Shown piece by piece: positions 9,025 through 18,595 of a stretch of DNA of 64,000 nucleotides. The DNA lies in assembly GCF_001676055.1 (NCBI RefSeq), contig NZ_LZEX01000012.1, positions 1-64,000 of the forward strand, written 5' to 3'. Below the pieces are notes generated by a model. That model saw only the letters and a program-made list of their open reading frames with translations. It had not been told where the DNA came from and did not search any database. The first letter of the stretch is position 1, and each line of letters starts with the position of its first letter. The translations under genes and the position numbers were made by a program. This stretch comes from Morganella psychrotolerans. GTDB lineage: Bacteria > Pseudomonadota > Gammaproteobacteria > Enterobacterales > Enterobacteriaceae.

Positions 9025-10383
9025 TTATAAAATTCGGCTGATCAGGCGATCCAACCGGATGCGACGCAGGCGCCGTAACAGTTTTTTGATCTTAACCGGA
9101 TAGTCACTGATATTGTCGAGATCACGGAAATTGTTGATAACCATGGTGTTAGTGCGGATATTAGTTAGCTCTTCCTGACGCTGAGATTTCAGTTCCTGTT
9201 TAGGATCATGAATCAAAATCGCATTTTCCAGATCTAATCCCCAGGCTCTCGGGTTCAGGTTGTTTCCGGTTATCAGTTGCCAGTTATTATCCACCCACAT
9301 TCCTTTCAGGTGATAAGTATTATCGCTGTCTTTCCACAGGCGGACAGTCAGCTGCTGACTGTCAACAAACCGTTGTAACCGCTGCATAAAGCGGCGCAGA
9401 TTTATTTCATACAGGTAAGGCAGCCCGCCGATAATTTTAAACGGCTCTTCCGGCGGGATATAGAAATCGTTTGCCGTTTTATCACCGATAATAATTTCGA
9501 CCTGTTTCCCGTCGCGCAACAGGCGGCTGATAATACGTACCAGCGTTGACGGCAGATTAAAATAAGGTGTGCAGATAACCAATTTTTCCTGTGTCGCACA
9601 CATCAGATGTTCAATGGTGTTATTGAGCATATTTTTCTTGCCCAGACCAATCAGCGGTGTGACAGCAAGTTGTTCCGCACCGGCAGCAGGAGCGGTCAGC
9701 CGGTATGCGGCATGGCGCAGTCCCAGACGGAATTCACGGATCTGATTTTTAATTTCCGGTGTCCGCACACGGGTTTCAGTATCCAGCTTTTGTACTGCTG
9801 CGTCAGGGAGCAGTGTTTCATCTATAAACTGCTTCATGGTCGCCGCCAGCGCCGGGTTGCGCAGGAAGTGATAGCGGTCATAGCGGTACTTATCATGACG
9901 GTACAGATAAACGTCATTAACACTGGCACCGCTGTAAATCACGGTGTCATCAATAATAAAGCCTTTCAGATGCAGTACACCCAGGGCTTCGCGGGTATTA
10001 ACCGGAACACCAAAAATCGGGACCGGGAGGTCAGGGTGTGTTTTTGCCAGTGAGTGATACCAGTCGGCATTAGTGGCATTTGCAGCCGCACCAATACGCC
10101 CGCGCTGTGCGCGGTGCCAGTCAACAAACACCTTAATATCTAAGTCCGGATTAGCCTGTTTGGCGGCATAAAGTGCATCAAGAAAATCCCGGCCCGCATC
10201 ATCATGTTCGACGTATAACGCAGGGATATAGATGGATTTCTTTGCACCGGCGATTTCTTTTAACAGACGCCCTCTGAAGTCGCTTGTGTGAAACAGGGTT
10301 TCAACATCAGCCACTGACTGTGGCAACTTCGGCAGTAGAGCAAGGTGCTGTTGGTGTTTCGCGGATTTGAATTTTGACAACAT
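9025..10383 (-). CDS. pssA: CDP-diacylglycerol--serine O-phosphatidyltransferase
   Basis: Phosphatidylserine synthase of the phospholipase D superfamily. It joins serine to CDP-diacylglycerol, the first committed step to phosphatidylethanolamine, at the inner face of the membrane. The protein has 452 residues against 451 in E. coli. Two HKD motifs are visible: LHLKGFIIDD near residue 137 and YHLKGMWVDN near residue 355, each with a following serine/asparagine strand (YSGASVND, TGNNLNPRAW). The C-terminus is the usual basic LRRLRRIRLDRLISRIL. The ATG at 10383 matches the family start; a GTG codon immediately precedes it. The patZ-pssA-yfiM order is the same as in E. coli. Confidence 0.97.
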   Translation of the reverse strand: MLSKFKSAKHQQHLALLPKLPQSVADVETLFHTSDFRGRLLKEIAGAKKSIYIPALYVEHDDAGRDFLDALYAAKQANPDLDIKVFVDWHRAQRGRIGAAANATNADWYHSLAKTHPDLPVPIFGVPVNTREALGVLHLKGFIIDDTVIYSGASVNDVYLYRHDKYRYDRYHFLRNPALAATMKQFIDETLLPDAAVQKLDTETRVRTPEIKNQIREFRLGLRHAAYRLTAPAAGAEQLAVTPLIGLGKKNMLNNTIEHLMCATQEKLVICTPYFNLPSTLVRIISRLLRDGKQVEIIIGDKTANDFYIPPEEPFKIIGGLPYLYEINLRRFMQRLQRFVDSQQLTVRLWKDSDNTYHLKGMWVDNNWQLITGNNLNPRAWGLDLENAILIHDPKQELKSQRQEELTNIRTNTMVINNFRDLDNISDYPVKIKKLLRRLRRIRLDRLISRIL

Positions 10384-10562
10384 CACAGTGCGAATAATCT
10401 CTTTAGTTATAGGCGGCGGTTACTAAATACTCTGCGCCGTGCCGGTAATGAAAAGATGAAAGATCAGAAGATTATAACATCAGTTTGTCTGATTGTGCGC
10501 AGCAATTCACTTTCCGCTTAAGTGATACCTAAGTCTGTGCCGCACATCACGTTGTCCGGCTT

Positions 10563-10689
10563 TATACCCTTATTCATTCAAACTGCAGGTGCGTTGGCTA
10601 CGCTCAGCTAACCGGGTCACATACTGATGTATGCTCCCCGTTTACCTTCTCTTGCCGCCTGCCTGCATCTTGAATGACGTTGGGTATAT
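10563..10689. repeat. ERIC element, full length
   Basis: A palindromic repeat of about 127 bases with TATACCC and GGGTATA ends, inner TTCATTCAAACTGCAGG and CCTGCATCTTGAATGA arms, and a centre with the GGTCACATACTGATGTATGC motif typical of ERIC elements. It lies between patZ and pssA. No other gene is seen in the 10387-10762 stretch. Confidence 0.9.
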
Positions 10690-10758
10690 ACGCTTATCCA
10701 TGAAAACTTTAGGTTTGTTGGCGCAGAGAAGCCTGCATCCTGAATGATGTCGGGTATA
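10690..10758. repeat. Degenerate ERIC fragment abutting the full copy
   Basis: Starting directly at the end of the full element, a second decayed copy is visible: TTATCCATGAAAACTTTAGG resembles the left arm, and GCCTGCATCCTGAATGATG plus GGGTATA is the intact right arm. The centre is missing. This looks like a tandem insertion followed by decay. Confidence 0.65.
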
Positions 10759-10762
10759 TATT

Positions 10763-13411
10763 TCAGGTATTTTCGGATGTCAGATGCAGGGTCAGGTTAA
10801 CTATTCCGTCTTCAAACTGCGTTTCCACAGTAAATCCCAGTTTTTTTGCCAGTTGGATCATGTTCCGGTTTTCCGGCATGGTGATGGCGGTCAGGCGGAG
10901 GATCCCGCGTGCTTTTGTGTAGCGGAGCAGTTTACGCATCAACTGATATCCCAGCGTATTCCCTTTCAGATCAGAGCGCACCAGAACAGCAAATTCCGCT
11001 TCCCTGTTATCCGGGTCAGACATCGCGCGGGTGACACCAATAATATCGCCGCCGGTATTGATGGCGACAAATGCCATCTCGCGGTCATAATCGATCTGGG
11101 TCATTTTAGCGAGATCATCATGTGTGAACTCACTGATTTCACTGAAATAACGATAATAAAGATCTTCTTTGGTCACCCGGTCAATAAAGGCTTTCAGCAG
11201 AGGTTCATCTTCCGGCAGAATAGGGCGGACGAGTACCGCAGCACCATCTTTTAATTTAAGTGTCTCTTCCAGCGGGGCCGGATAGGGGCGGATAGCCAGA
11301 CGCTGCTCACCATCACCGGCAAAGGGTGCTAAGGTCATGGTGGCGTCCAGAATGGTAAATTCCGGACCGGATGCCAGTAACGGATGAAGATCCAGCGCTG
11401 TTATCTGCGGGCAATCAATAATCAGATTGGAAACCTGAACCAGAACGCGGCTCAGCCCTGTGATATCCAACGGGCTGAGTGAACTTCCGCCTGCCAGTTT
11501 GCGGGTTTTGATTGCCTGAATAACCAGATAGCGCGCCAGTGCCATATTCAGCGGCGGCAGTGCGGCGGCGGCAGGAGATTCATCACTCCACTCCCGGCTG
11601 GCATCACCCAACATGATCACCGGACCGAATACGGCATCCTGTACAACGGCGACCCGTAACTCTTGTGCGCCGGCACGGTTTGCCATGGATTGCACAATCA
11701 GCCCGCCTATCTGTGCATCAGGGAAATTTTGCGTGACACGGTTAATGATCGCGGCAGCTGAAACGGCAACTTCCTGTTTATCGCGCAGGTAGAGCATCAC
11801 GCCCTGAATTTCGGATTTATGCGCAATATCCGGCGAGCGCAGTTTCAGCGCAACAGGGTAACCGAGAGTATCGGCAACGGTAACGGCATCTTCCGGTGAA
11901 CGGGCAATCCGGGTCGGCAGAATATTCAGTCCGCAGGCTTTCAGCAGCGGCTCCACCTCATAAGTGTCCAGTACCGTTTTCTGCTGGCGCAGGGCGTTAT
12001 CAATACAGAGGTGTATCTGTTGCCGGTTGGTCATCAGCCCTTCTGAGAGCGCCGGGGTTTCTGTTAACTGTTTCTGGTTGCGGCGGAACTCCACCATGTG
12101 CATAAAGGCGGTTACCGCACCTTCCGGCGTCCGGTAGGTCGGGATCCCGGCCTCACTGAACAGACGGCGGGCATCTTGTGAGGAAAATTCGCCGCACCAG
12201 TTAGTGAAGATTGTCAGCCAGCGGCTGCGCGGGTGCTCACGGATAGCACTGATAATCCGTGCTGCCGTCTCCTGACCCGGCGCGGTTGCCGCCGGAGAGT
12301 GGATGATCAGCAGAGCATCATGATCATGACTGTCAAGCAGGGCGTTAAGCGAGGAGATGTAGCGATCAACCGTGGCATCATCACGCAGATCCAACGGATT
12401 GTTTATCACGAAATCATCAGGCAGCACAGCAGTCAGCGCGCTACGGGTTTCATCACTGAGTTCGGCAATTTTCCCCTGACGGCGGAATAACTCATCAAGC
12501 GCCATGGCTGCAGGGGCGGCGCCGTTACTTATCATTGCCAGGCGTTCGCCGCGCAGCGGCTTCATAAAGGTGAGTGTTTCCACGGCTGAAAACATCTCGT
12601 GGGTATCCTGCACCCGCAGCAGACCTGCGCGCTGAATAGCGGCATCATAAGCAATATCGAGGCTCGGGATTTCACCTGTCAGCAACTGCGCGCGTTGTGT
12701 CCGTCCGCTTTTAACCACCAGTATCGGCTTATTGCGCGATGCACTGCGGGCGGCAGACATAAAGCGCCGGGCATCATGAATGTGTTCAAGATAAAGCAGG
12801 ATAGCGCTGGTTTTGCTGTCACGGGCCAGAAAATCAAGGATATCGTCGATATCGATGTCTGCACTGCTCCCGAGTGCAATAAAGTAAGAAAAGCCGATAG
12901 CCCGCTGCTGTGCCCAGTCCAGAATAGTGTTTGATACAGCGGCAGATTGTGAGATAAAAGCCAGCTTTCCTTTCAGCACCGGAACGGGTGAAAAACTGGC
13001 ATTCAGTCCCTGCCATGGCGCGAGGACACCGAGGCTGTTCGGCCCTAACAGGCGGATATTATAATGCTGACAGGTCTGTTTCAGTTCTTCTGTCTGTGCG
13101 GCAGGAGCGGAGAGAATTATCACGGTACTGCACCCCAGTGCGCCTAAATCATGGAGCAGGGCAATATTGCGTTTGGGATGAGTACAGATAACCGCCAGAT
13201 CCGGCACCAGAGGCAAATCAGACACACAGGCATACGCAAGTACGCCCTGAACCGATCCGCGGGATGGTGTAACCGGCATGATCGGGCCGGCAAAACCACC
13301 TTTCAGCAGGTTACTCATCATCCTGGAACCGGCGCGGTGAGGTTTTTCAGACGCGCCGATAACGGCAATTGATTCAGGCCGGAGTAATGCTTCAAGGCCG
13401 CGCTGGCTCAT
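10763..13411 (-). CDS. patZ: Protein lysine acetyltransferase PatZ (Pka, YfiQ)
   Basis: An 882-residue protein (E. coli 886) with two parts. The first 700 or so residues form an NDP-forming acyl-CoA synthetase-like region, with a CoA-binding Rossmann start (PESIAVIGASEKPHRAG) and an ATP-grasp-like segment (YPVALKLRSPDIAHKSEIQG). The last 160 residues are a GNAT acetyltransferase with the acetyl-CoA loop RSDLKGNTLGYQLM. In relatives it acetylates lysines of metabolic enzymes such as acetyl-CoA synthetase and is under cAMP-CRP control. Here it lies 37 bases after tapT on the same strand, so the two may be co-transcribed. Confidence 0.95.
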   Translation of the reverse strand: MSQRGLEALLRPESIAVIGASEKPHRAGSRMMSNLLKGGFAGPIMPVTPSRGSVQGVLAYACVSDLPLVPDLAVICTHPKRNIALLHDLGALGCSTVIILSAPAAQTEELKQTCQHYNIRLLGPNSLGVLAPWQGLNASFSPVPVLKGKLAFISQSAAVSNTILDWAQQRAIGFSYFIALGSSADIDIDDILDFLARDSKTSAILLYLEHIHDARRFMSAARSASRNKPILVVKSGRTQRAQLLTGEIPSLDIAYDAAIQRAGLLRVQDTHEMFSAVETLTFMKPLRGERLAMISNGAAPAAMALDELFRRQGKIAELSDETRSALTAVLPDDFVINNPLDLRDDATVDRYISSLNALLDSHDHDALLIIHSPAATAPGQETAARIISAIREHPRSRWLTIFTNWCGEFSSQDARRLFSEAGIPTYRTPEGAVTAFMHMVEFRRNQKQLTETPALSEGLMTNRQQIHLCIDNALRQQKTVLDTYEVEPLLKACGLNILPTRIARSPEDAVTVADTLGYPVALKLRSPDIAHKSEIQGVMLYLRDKQEVAVSAAAIINRVTQNFPDAQIGGLIVQSMANRAGAQELRVAVVQDAVFGPVIMLGDASREWSDESPAAAALPPLNMALARYLVIQAIKTRKLAGGSSLSPLDITGLSRVLVQVSNLIIDCPQITALDLHPLLASGPEFTILDATMTLAPFAGDGEQRLAIRPYPAPLEETLKLKDGAAVLVRPILPEDEPLLKAFIDRVTKEDLYYRYFSEISEFTHDDLAKMTQIDYDREMAFVAINTGGDIIGVTRAMSDPDNREAEFAVLVRSDLKGNTLGYQLMRKLLRYTKARGILRLTAITMPENRNMIQLAKKLGFTVETQFEDGIVNLTLHLTSENT

Positions 13412-13447
13412 GGTATTTCCCTCAGTCAGGTTCCCGTGAGCTTTAAT

Positions 13448-14152
13448 TTAGCCTAAAAAATCTTCCTGTGCTGCAATTTGTGCCACCGGAAGATGTGACT
13501 TGCCCTTCAAATACTGATAACGGAAGTAGATAAAGTGATCCAGCAGCTGTTTTCCGGCAGCACTATCGCCCGCCATCATTAATGCGGCTGCCGCCACTTC
13601 GGCAGTACAGTGCTGATCTTCCCGCGCTGCGACCCGCAGCAGATAATCTTTTTGCGCAATGTCATTGATCGACAACAGCGGGATATCATTAAGATACGGA
13701 CTTTTGCGGAACATTTTGCGCGCCTCGGGCCAGGTGCCATCGAGCAGAATAAACAGCGGCGGTCTGGTATTTTCCGGCACACCGGTGAATACCTTGCGCG
13801 GTGGTGTGGCATACGCCTGCGGGAAAATCAGGTACGGCTGGCGGGACGGGTCACGCAGAAGTGTCAGCAGCGCCTCATCAGGCTCGGTTCGTGACCACAT
13901 AAAGGCCTGAGTATCGGGCAATATATCGGCAATAAGTTTTCCGGTATTGCTGGGTTTGAGCGGCTCGGTATCATACATCAGCAGACAGAACTGACTGCGT
14001 GCCGGCTGTATTTTTATACTGTCACACAAACAGTTTTTTTCCGGTAACAGGCAATCATTACAACGTGTTACACGACATCCCCGGGCGCGGAACGGGCGGG
14101 TGGATTGCATCAGGCGGCGCTGACGTAACTGGTGAACTGAATTGGTCTTCAT
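13448..14152 (-). CDS. tapT: tRNA-uridine aminocarboxypropyltransferase (DTW domain)
   Basis: Equivalent to E. coli YfiP, shown to make acp3U47 in tRNA from S-adenosylmethionine. The 234-residue protein has a cysteine cluster near the N-terminus (CNDCLLPEKNCLC) that could bind zinc, and the DTW-family core LLDGTWPEARKMFRKSPYL. The start at 14152 gives a protein matching E. coli in length; the frame extends further upstream to 14215, but those codons are not conserved. The ribosome-binding site is weak. It is divergent from yfiF with about 180 bases between them. Confidence 0.9.
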   Translation of the reverse strand: MKTNSVHQLRQRRLMQSTRPFRARGCRVTRCNDCLLPEKNCLCDSIKIQPARSQFCLLMYDTEPLKPSNTGKLIADILPDTQAFMWSRTEPDEALLTLLRDPSRQPYLIFPQAYATPPRKVFTGVPENTRPPLFILLDGTWPEARKMFRKSPYLNDIPLLSINDIAQKDYLLRVAAREDQHCTAEVAAAALMMAGDSAAGKQLLDHFIYFRYQYLKGKSHLPVAQIAAQEDFLG

Positions 14153-14334
14153 CTTTATCGGCTGGTCTTCACAAAAAACAGTATGCATTGTACTGTTATC
14201 GCTGCACAATAGCATGATTTTTCGCGGAGGTGCCTGAGTTCAGCGCCTCCGGCGGGGGCGGCCGGTTATGATAACTGGTAAGTCCGGCTGACATCGGGTA
14301 ATCTTCGCCCCCGGAATGGCGTGGGAGAGAGCAC

Positions 14335-15414
14335 ATGAACGATTCTTATAGTGGTAAAAACGGCAAAGTTAAAGTGATGTATGTCCGCAGTGAGGACAAA
14401 CCGGATAATCAGAAAAAATCTGACGGGCGTGGCGGCAGAGGATCTGACCGCGGCGATCGTAATAACCGGGGTCAGCGTAATGATCGCAATGACCGTAATG
14501 ATCGCGGCGACCGCAATGATCGTGGTGATCGCAGAGGGCAGAGCGCCTATTCTGAAGATGAACGCTCACCGTGGAAAACGGTTTCCCGTCAGCCTAAAGA
14601 GGGTGAAGAGGGACTGGTTCCGGATCACGGCGGCATCAGTGGTAAAAGCCAGATAGACCCGGCTCAGCTGCGTCGCCAGCGTCAGGAAGAGACCCGTATC
14701 TACGGTGAAAATGCCTGCCAGGCGATGTTCCGCAGCCGTCCTGAGCGCATTGTCCGTGCCTGGTTTGAGCAATCTGTTACACCGCGTTTCCGCGATGCAC
14801 TGATATGGATGGCGGCAAACCGTAAAGCCTATCATGTGGTAGAAGAAGATGAACTGGCGAAAGCATCCGGCACTGAACACCATGGCGGTGTTTGCTTCCT
14901 GATTAAAAAACGTGGCGGTGTGAGTGCAGAAACCTATCTGCAAACCGCGGGTGAACAGGATTGCGTTCTGGCGCTGGAAAATGTCGCTAACCCGCATAAT
15001 CTCGGCGGGATCATGCGCAGCTGTGCGCATTTCGGTGTTAATGGTGTGATTTTACAGGATCCTTCACTGCTGGAGTCCGGTGCGGCTGTCCGTACTGCTG
15101 AAGGCGGTGCTGAGCATCTGGTCGGGATTGATGCGGATGGTTTAACCGGCACACTGGACACGTTCCGCAAGCACGGATACGCCATCATTACCACTTCCAG
15201 TCATAAAGGCAGCACGGATCTGGCGAAAGCCGACCTGCCTGCAAAAATGGTACTGGTTCTGGGTGAAGAGAGTGACGGTCTGAGTGATTCAGTCTGGGAA
15301 GGCGGCGATATGCGCCTGTCTGTCGGCGGCACAGGCAATGTGGAAAGCCTGAACGTCTCTGTTGCGACCGGTATTATTCTGGCGCGCTGGTGGCAGCAAA
15401 ATAAAGTCCGTTAA
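14335..15414 (+). CDS. yfiF: SpoU-family (TrmH-like) RNA methyltransferase YfiF
   Basis: A 359-residue putative RNA 2'-O-ribose methyltransferase of the SPOUT class; the target is unknown. The N-terminal 75 residues are disordered and basic, with RGDRND-type repeats. The catalytic part shows [16 protein letters not shown] (motif 1), [15 protein letters not shown] (motif 2) and [13 protein letters not shown] (motif 3). E. coli YfiF has 345 residues; the difference lies in the RGD-rich linker. The start [18 protein letters not shown] matches the family. In E. coli trxC lies between yfiP and yfiF; it is absent here. An ERIC element and a terminator follow. Confidence 0.93.
   Translation: MNDSYSGKNGKVKVMYVRSEDKPDNQKKSDGRGGRGSDRGDRNNRGQRNDRNDRNDRGDRNDRGDRRGQSAYSEDERSPWKTVSRQPKEGEEGLVPDHGGISGKSQIDPAQLRRQRQEETRIYGENACQAMFRSRPERIVRAWFEQSVTPRFRDALIWMAANRKAYHVVEEDELAKASGTEHHGGVCFLIKKRGGVSAETYLQTAGEQDCVLALENVANPHNLGGIMRSCAHFGVNGVILQDPSLLESGAAVRTAEGGAEHLVGIDADGLTGTLDTFRKHGYAIITTSSHKGSTDLAKADLPAKMVLVLGEESDGLSDSVWEGGDMRLSVGGTGNVESLNVSVATGIILARWWQQNKVR
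14446..14535 (+). repeat. Short tandem repeat encoding RGDRND in yfiF
   Basis: Variants of a 9- to 15-base unit around GATCGCAATGACCG repeat in frame, encoding [20 protein letters not shown] and a few more such residues. The repeats make this part of yfiF prone to length changes that would only alter the disordered linker. Confidence 0.6.
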
Positions 15415-15419
15415 TGTCA

Positions 15420-15502
15420 TATACCCAACGTCATTCAAGATGCAGGAAGGCGGCAATCGGAGTGCGGCCAACGAACCTGCGGTTTGAATGAATAAGGGTA
15501 TA
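15420..15502. repeat. ERIC element, short form (83 bp)
   Basis: TATACCCAACGTCATTCAAG at the left and TTTGAATGAATAAGGGTATA at the right, with GCAGGAAGGCGGCAA arms, but the central GTATGTGACC part is missing. It lies between the yfiF stop codon and its terminator, in the reverse orientation relative to most copies in the window. Confidence 0.85.
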
Positions 15503-15516
15503 TTACGGATTATCAG

Positions 15517-15542
15517 CCCGGTCACTATGGCCGGGTTTTTTA
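15517..15542 (+). terminator. yfiF terminator
   Basis: CCCGGTCA pairs with TGGCCGGG (one G-T pair) around a 3-base loop, followed by TTTTTT on the plus strand. The ERIC element separates it from the gene. Confidence 0.8.
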
Positions 15543-15547
15543 TGCAC

Positions 15548-15574
15548 AATAAAAAAGGCACCGAAGTGCCTTAT
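15548..15574 (-). terminator. emrB terminator
   Basis: AAGGCAC and GTGCCTT form a stem around a 4-base loop; the minus strand continues with six T. It is 30 bases beyond the emrB stop codon. Confidence 0.85.
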
Positions 15575-15602
15575 TTATAAAGTGTAATTAAACCAGATGT
15601 TA

Positions 15603-17135
15603 TTAATGCGCACCGCCACCGCCGCCACCGGCGGTGAAAGGCGGCCTGGCGAACCAGACCAGCAGCATCAGTACCAGGAATACTCCGGCGGATAACCAAA
15701 AGATTTCATTAGCCGATATGATCAGCCCCTGGTCGGTGATGACTTTTGCGATATACGCCGACGATTGCTGTTGCGTCATCCCCATTTCACCCAGTGTGTG
15801 ATACATCTGCTGTGAATCAGGGTTAAACGGGTTGATATGCTCTGCAAAATTGGCGTGATGCATGGATTCCCGCTGAGTCCACATAGTGGTGGTTATCGAG
15901 GTTCCGATAGCACCGGCCAGTGTTCTCAGGAAGTTTGACAGGCTGGATGCGGACGCCATTTTTTCCGGCGGCAGCCCGGAAAGTGTGATGGTGGTCAGCG
16001 GCATAAAGAAACAGGCAATCGCCAGCCCCTGGAAAAATTGCGGCCAGGCCGCAGCAGCAAAATCCATCCCCGGCTCAAATGTATAAGCCCGCCAGTAGAA
16101 GCAGACGGTATACATAATAAAGCTGAATGTCACAATGATCCGGTAATCAATTTTATGGGCATATTTACCGATAATCGGGGTTATCAGCAACGGCAGGATC
16201 CCGATTGGCGCCGAAGCCAGCCCGGCCTGGGTCGCGGTATAACCGAATACGCCCTGCAATAGTTGCGGTAACAGGACAATTGTCCCGAAATAGAGCATGT
16301 ATGCAAGGCTCAGACTGAGGCAGCCGATGGTAAAATTCCGGCTCTTAAACAGTGACAGATCCACGACCGGGTGGTCATCGGTCAGCTCCCAGACAATCAG
16401 GAAGGTGATGGCGATAACGGCAATAACGGTCAGGACGATAATCTCTGTGGAGTTAAACCAATCCAGCTCCTTGCCCTGGTCGAGCATAATCTGCAGGCAG
16501 CCGATACCGAGAACCAGCAAAATCAGTCCGACGGTATCAATCGGACGGATCTCTGTTTTTGTTTCCCGTCCTTTGAGTGTTTTTGACGTCAGCATCATTA
16601 TCACAATACCAAAGGGCACGTTGATAAAGAAAATCCAGCCCCAGTGATAGTTGTCACTGATATAGCCACCGAGAATAGGTCCGCAGATAGGCGCGACCAC
16701 AATGGTCATTGACCAGAGAGCCAGCGCCATCGTGCGTTTTGCCGGGGGATAGTTATTCAGCAGCAGACTTTGCGACAGCGGGATCAGCGGACCGGCCACC
16801 AGCCCCTGGATCACGCGGAAAAAAATCAGCATCCCTAAGCTGTTGGAGATCCCGCACAGCCAGGATGAAATGGCAAACAGGGCAGTCGACCACATAAACA
16901 GCCGCACTTCCCCGAACCGTTTTGCCAGCCAGCCGGTGACAGGAATGGAAATGGCGTTTGCTACACCAAAAGAGGTAATCACCCAGGTGCCCTGTGAGTT
17001 TGATGAACCCAGGTTGCCGGCAATGGTCGGGATCGCCACATTGGCAATGGTGGAGTCGAGTACCTGCATAAAGGTTGCCAGCGACAGGGCAATCGTCATC
17101 CAGGCCAGTTTTGCTCCGCTCAGTGGCAGTTGCAT
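15603..17135 (-). CDS. emrB: Multidrug efflux MFS transporter EmrB
   Basis: Inner-membrane drug/proton antiporter of the DHA2 (14-helix) family, 510 residues (E. coli 512). The first helices carry the family pattern FMQVLDSTIANVAIPTIAG and GWLAKRFGEVRLF, and the C-terminus ends in a run of glycine before AH, as in E. coli EmrB. It is expected to form a tripartite pump with EmrA and TolC that expels hydrophobic uncouplers and antibiotics. The ATG has AAGGAG 8 bases upstream and follows emrA by 12 bases, so the genes are one operon. Confidence 0.96.
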   Translation of the reverse strand: MQLPLSGAKLAWMTIALSLATFMQVLDSTIANVAIPTIAGNLGSSNSQGTWVITSFGVANAISIPVTGWLAKRFGEVRLFMWSTALFAISSWLCGISNSLGMLIFFRVIQGLVAGPLIPLSQSLLLNNYPPAKRTMALALWSMTIVVAPICGPILGGYISDNYHWGWIFFINVPFGIVIMMLTSKTLKGRETKTEIRPIDTVGLILLVLGIGCLQIMLDQGKELDWFNSTEIIVLTVIAVIAITFLIVWELTDDHPVVDLSLFKSRNFTIGCLSLSLAYMLYFGTIVLLPQLLQGVFGYTATQAGLASAPIGILPLLITPIIGKYAHKIDYRIIVTFSFIMYTVCFYWRAYTFEPGMDFAAAAWPQFFQGLAIACFFMPLTTITLSGLPPEKMASASSLSNFLRTLAGAIGTSITTTMWTQRESMHHANFAEHINPFNPDSQQMYHTLGEMGMTQQQSSAYIAKVITDQGLIISANEIFWLSAGVFLVLMLLVWFARPPFTAGGGGGGAH

Positions 17136-17147
17136 AGCCCTGACTCC

Positions 17148-18326
17148 TTACTGACCGGCATTGTGTTTAATAATGTCAGCGATCATCTGATCCGCAGGCT
17201 GCATATCAATGCTCAGTGCATTGGTATGATACGCCGGTGTTGTGCGTACATTTTTCGACAGTACCGGGCCTTGCGTATTTTGTGTGTCGACCGTCACTTC
17301 ACCGGAAAGTCCGATACGCAGCGGATATTGCTCCAGTTCTGCCGGGTCCAGTGAAATACGGACCGGCAGACGCTGAACCACTTTTATCCAGTTACCGCTG
17401 GCATTTTGTGCGGGGAGCAGTGAAAAGGCGCTGCCGGTTCCCATATCCAGCCCGGTGACGGTGCCGTGAAAGACAACATCGTCACCATAGAAATCGGTTA
17501 TTACTTTTACCGGTTGCCCGATACGCATGGCACTGAGCTGTGTTTCTTTAAAGTTGGCATCAATCCACATTCCTTTTGCCGGAACAACAGCCATCAGCGG
17601 GGTGGACGGGCTGATTTGCGCACCGACCTGCACACTGCGGCGGGAAACATAGCCATCTACCGGGCTGCGGATATCGGTTCGCGCCAGTGCCAGCCAGGCA
17701 TTGCGTACTTCTGTGGCTGCCTGTTTTACCGCCGGTTGTTCATTCAGCGGTGTGTCCAGAATAAAGGCTTTGTTGGCATTAAACAGTTCAGTGGCGACAT
17801 CCAGCTGTGCTTTGGCGCTGACGACGGATTCACGGGCGTGTTGCAGCTCTTCCTTGCCTATTACATTCTGCGCACCGAGGACTTCACGGCGCTTCAGATC
17901 GTTTTGTAAGCGGGAAAGTTCTGAGCGGCGAACATCAATCCCGGCCTGCAGCTGACGGCTGTTAACCATCTGCTGGCGGGTTTGACGGACACTGTTTGCC
18001 AGGCCGATTTGTGCTTTATCCAGCGCCAGTTCTGCATCCCGCTTATCCAGCTGAACCAGAAGGGAGCCTGCGGTGACATAGTCTGTATTATCGGCGCTCA
18101 CGGTGGTGACGCTGCCGGAAACCTGAGACATAACAATCACCTGATTACCGGTGATATACGCATTATCGGTAGATTCGTGATGACGGAGTACGGTAAACCA
18201 ATATGCGGTATACGCCGCACCAAGCAGGACAAAGAGTAACGTCAGTAACATCAGGGTATTACGGCGTTGTCGTTTTTTGTTACGGACCAGGGGTTGTGTA
18301 GCCTGAGTTTCCTCACTGACACTCAT
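17148..18326 (-). CDS. emrA: Multidrug efflux periplasmic adaptor EmrA
   Basis: A 392-residue membrane fusion protein (E. coli 390). One N-terminal transmembrane helix (TLMLLTLLFVLLGAAYTAYW) anchors it to the inner membrane. A biotinyl-lipoyl half-motif (SGSVTTVSADNTDYVTAGS), a long coiled-coil hairpin (residues about 95-200) and the HlyD barrel follow (RTDIRSPVDGYVSRRSVQVG). It links EmrB to TolC. GGAG is present upstream of the ATG. Transcribed between emrR and emrB. Confidence 0.96.
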   Translation of the reverse strand: MSVSEETQATQPLVRNKKRQRRNTLMLLTLLFVLLGAAYTAYWFTVLRHHESTDNAYITGNQVIVMSQVSGSVTTVSADNTDYVTAGSLLVQLDKRDAELALDKAQIGLANSVRQTRQQMVNSRQLQAGIDVRRSELSRLQNDLKRREVLGAQNVIGKEELQHARESVVSAKAQLDVATELFNANKAFILDTPLNEQPAVKQAATEVRNAWLALARTDIRSPVDGYVSRRSVQVGAQISPSTPLMAVVPAKGMWIDANFKETQLSAMRIGQPVKVITDFYGDDVVFHGTVTGLDMGTGSAFSLLPAQNASGNWIKVVQRLPVRISLDPAELEQYPLRIGLSGEVTVDTQNTQGPVLSKNVRTTPAYHTNALSIDMQPADQMIADIIKHNAGQ

Positions 18327-18415
18327 CAGTTTTCTCCGGATATGTTTCTTTTTTTAAGGTGTTTTTTACGGCATTTCAGGTAACTGATCCGGTAATTGAG
18401 CCGGTAACAGGAACA

Positions 18416-18458
18416 GGCTTGCGGTTGTCGTAACTGTTGTATACGACAACCGCAAGCC
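18416..18458. other. 17-bp perfect hairpin in the emrR-emrA spacer
   Basis: GGCTTGCGGTTGTCGTA (18416-18432) is matched exactly by its reverse complement at 18442-18458 with a 9-base loop. No T-run follows on either strand, so it is not a standard terminator. It lies in the 269-base gap between emrR and emrA in the transcribed direction and could control mRNA processing or translation of emrA. Confidence 0.7.
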
Positions 18459-18595
18459 CTGATGGCGGTACATCAATTGATGTCAGAAATGTCAGCCTGT
18501 GAAGAATAAAGGATCCGGGCCAACAGGAAAGGATTTTTTGCACATCCGTGTTGAGAAAAGCTCGTATTCATTAACCTTAAACAATAAAAGGTTAT

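Noticed and set aside
13412-14334. Remnant of trxC between tapT and yfiF
   Set aside because: The divergent spacer is short and no thioredoxin motif (WCGPC) occurs in any frame.
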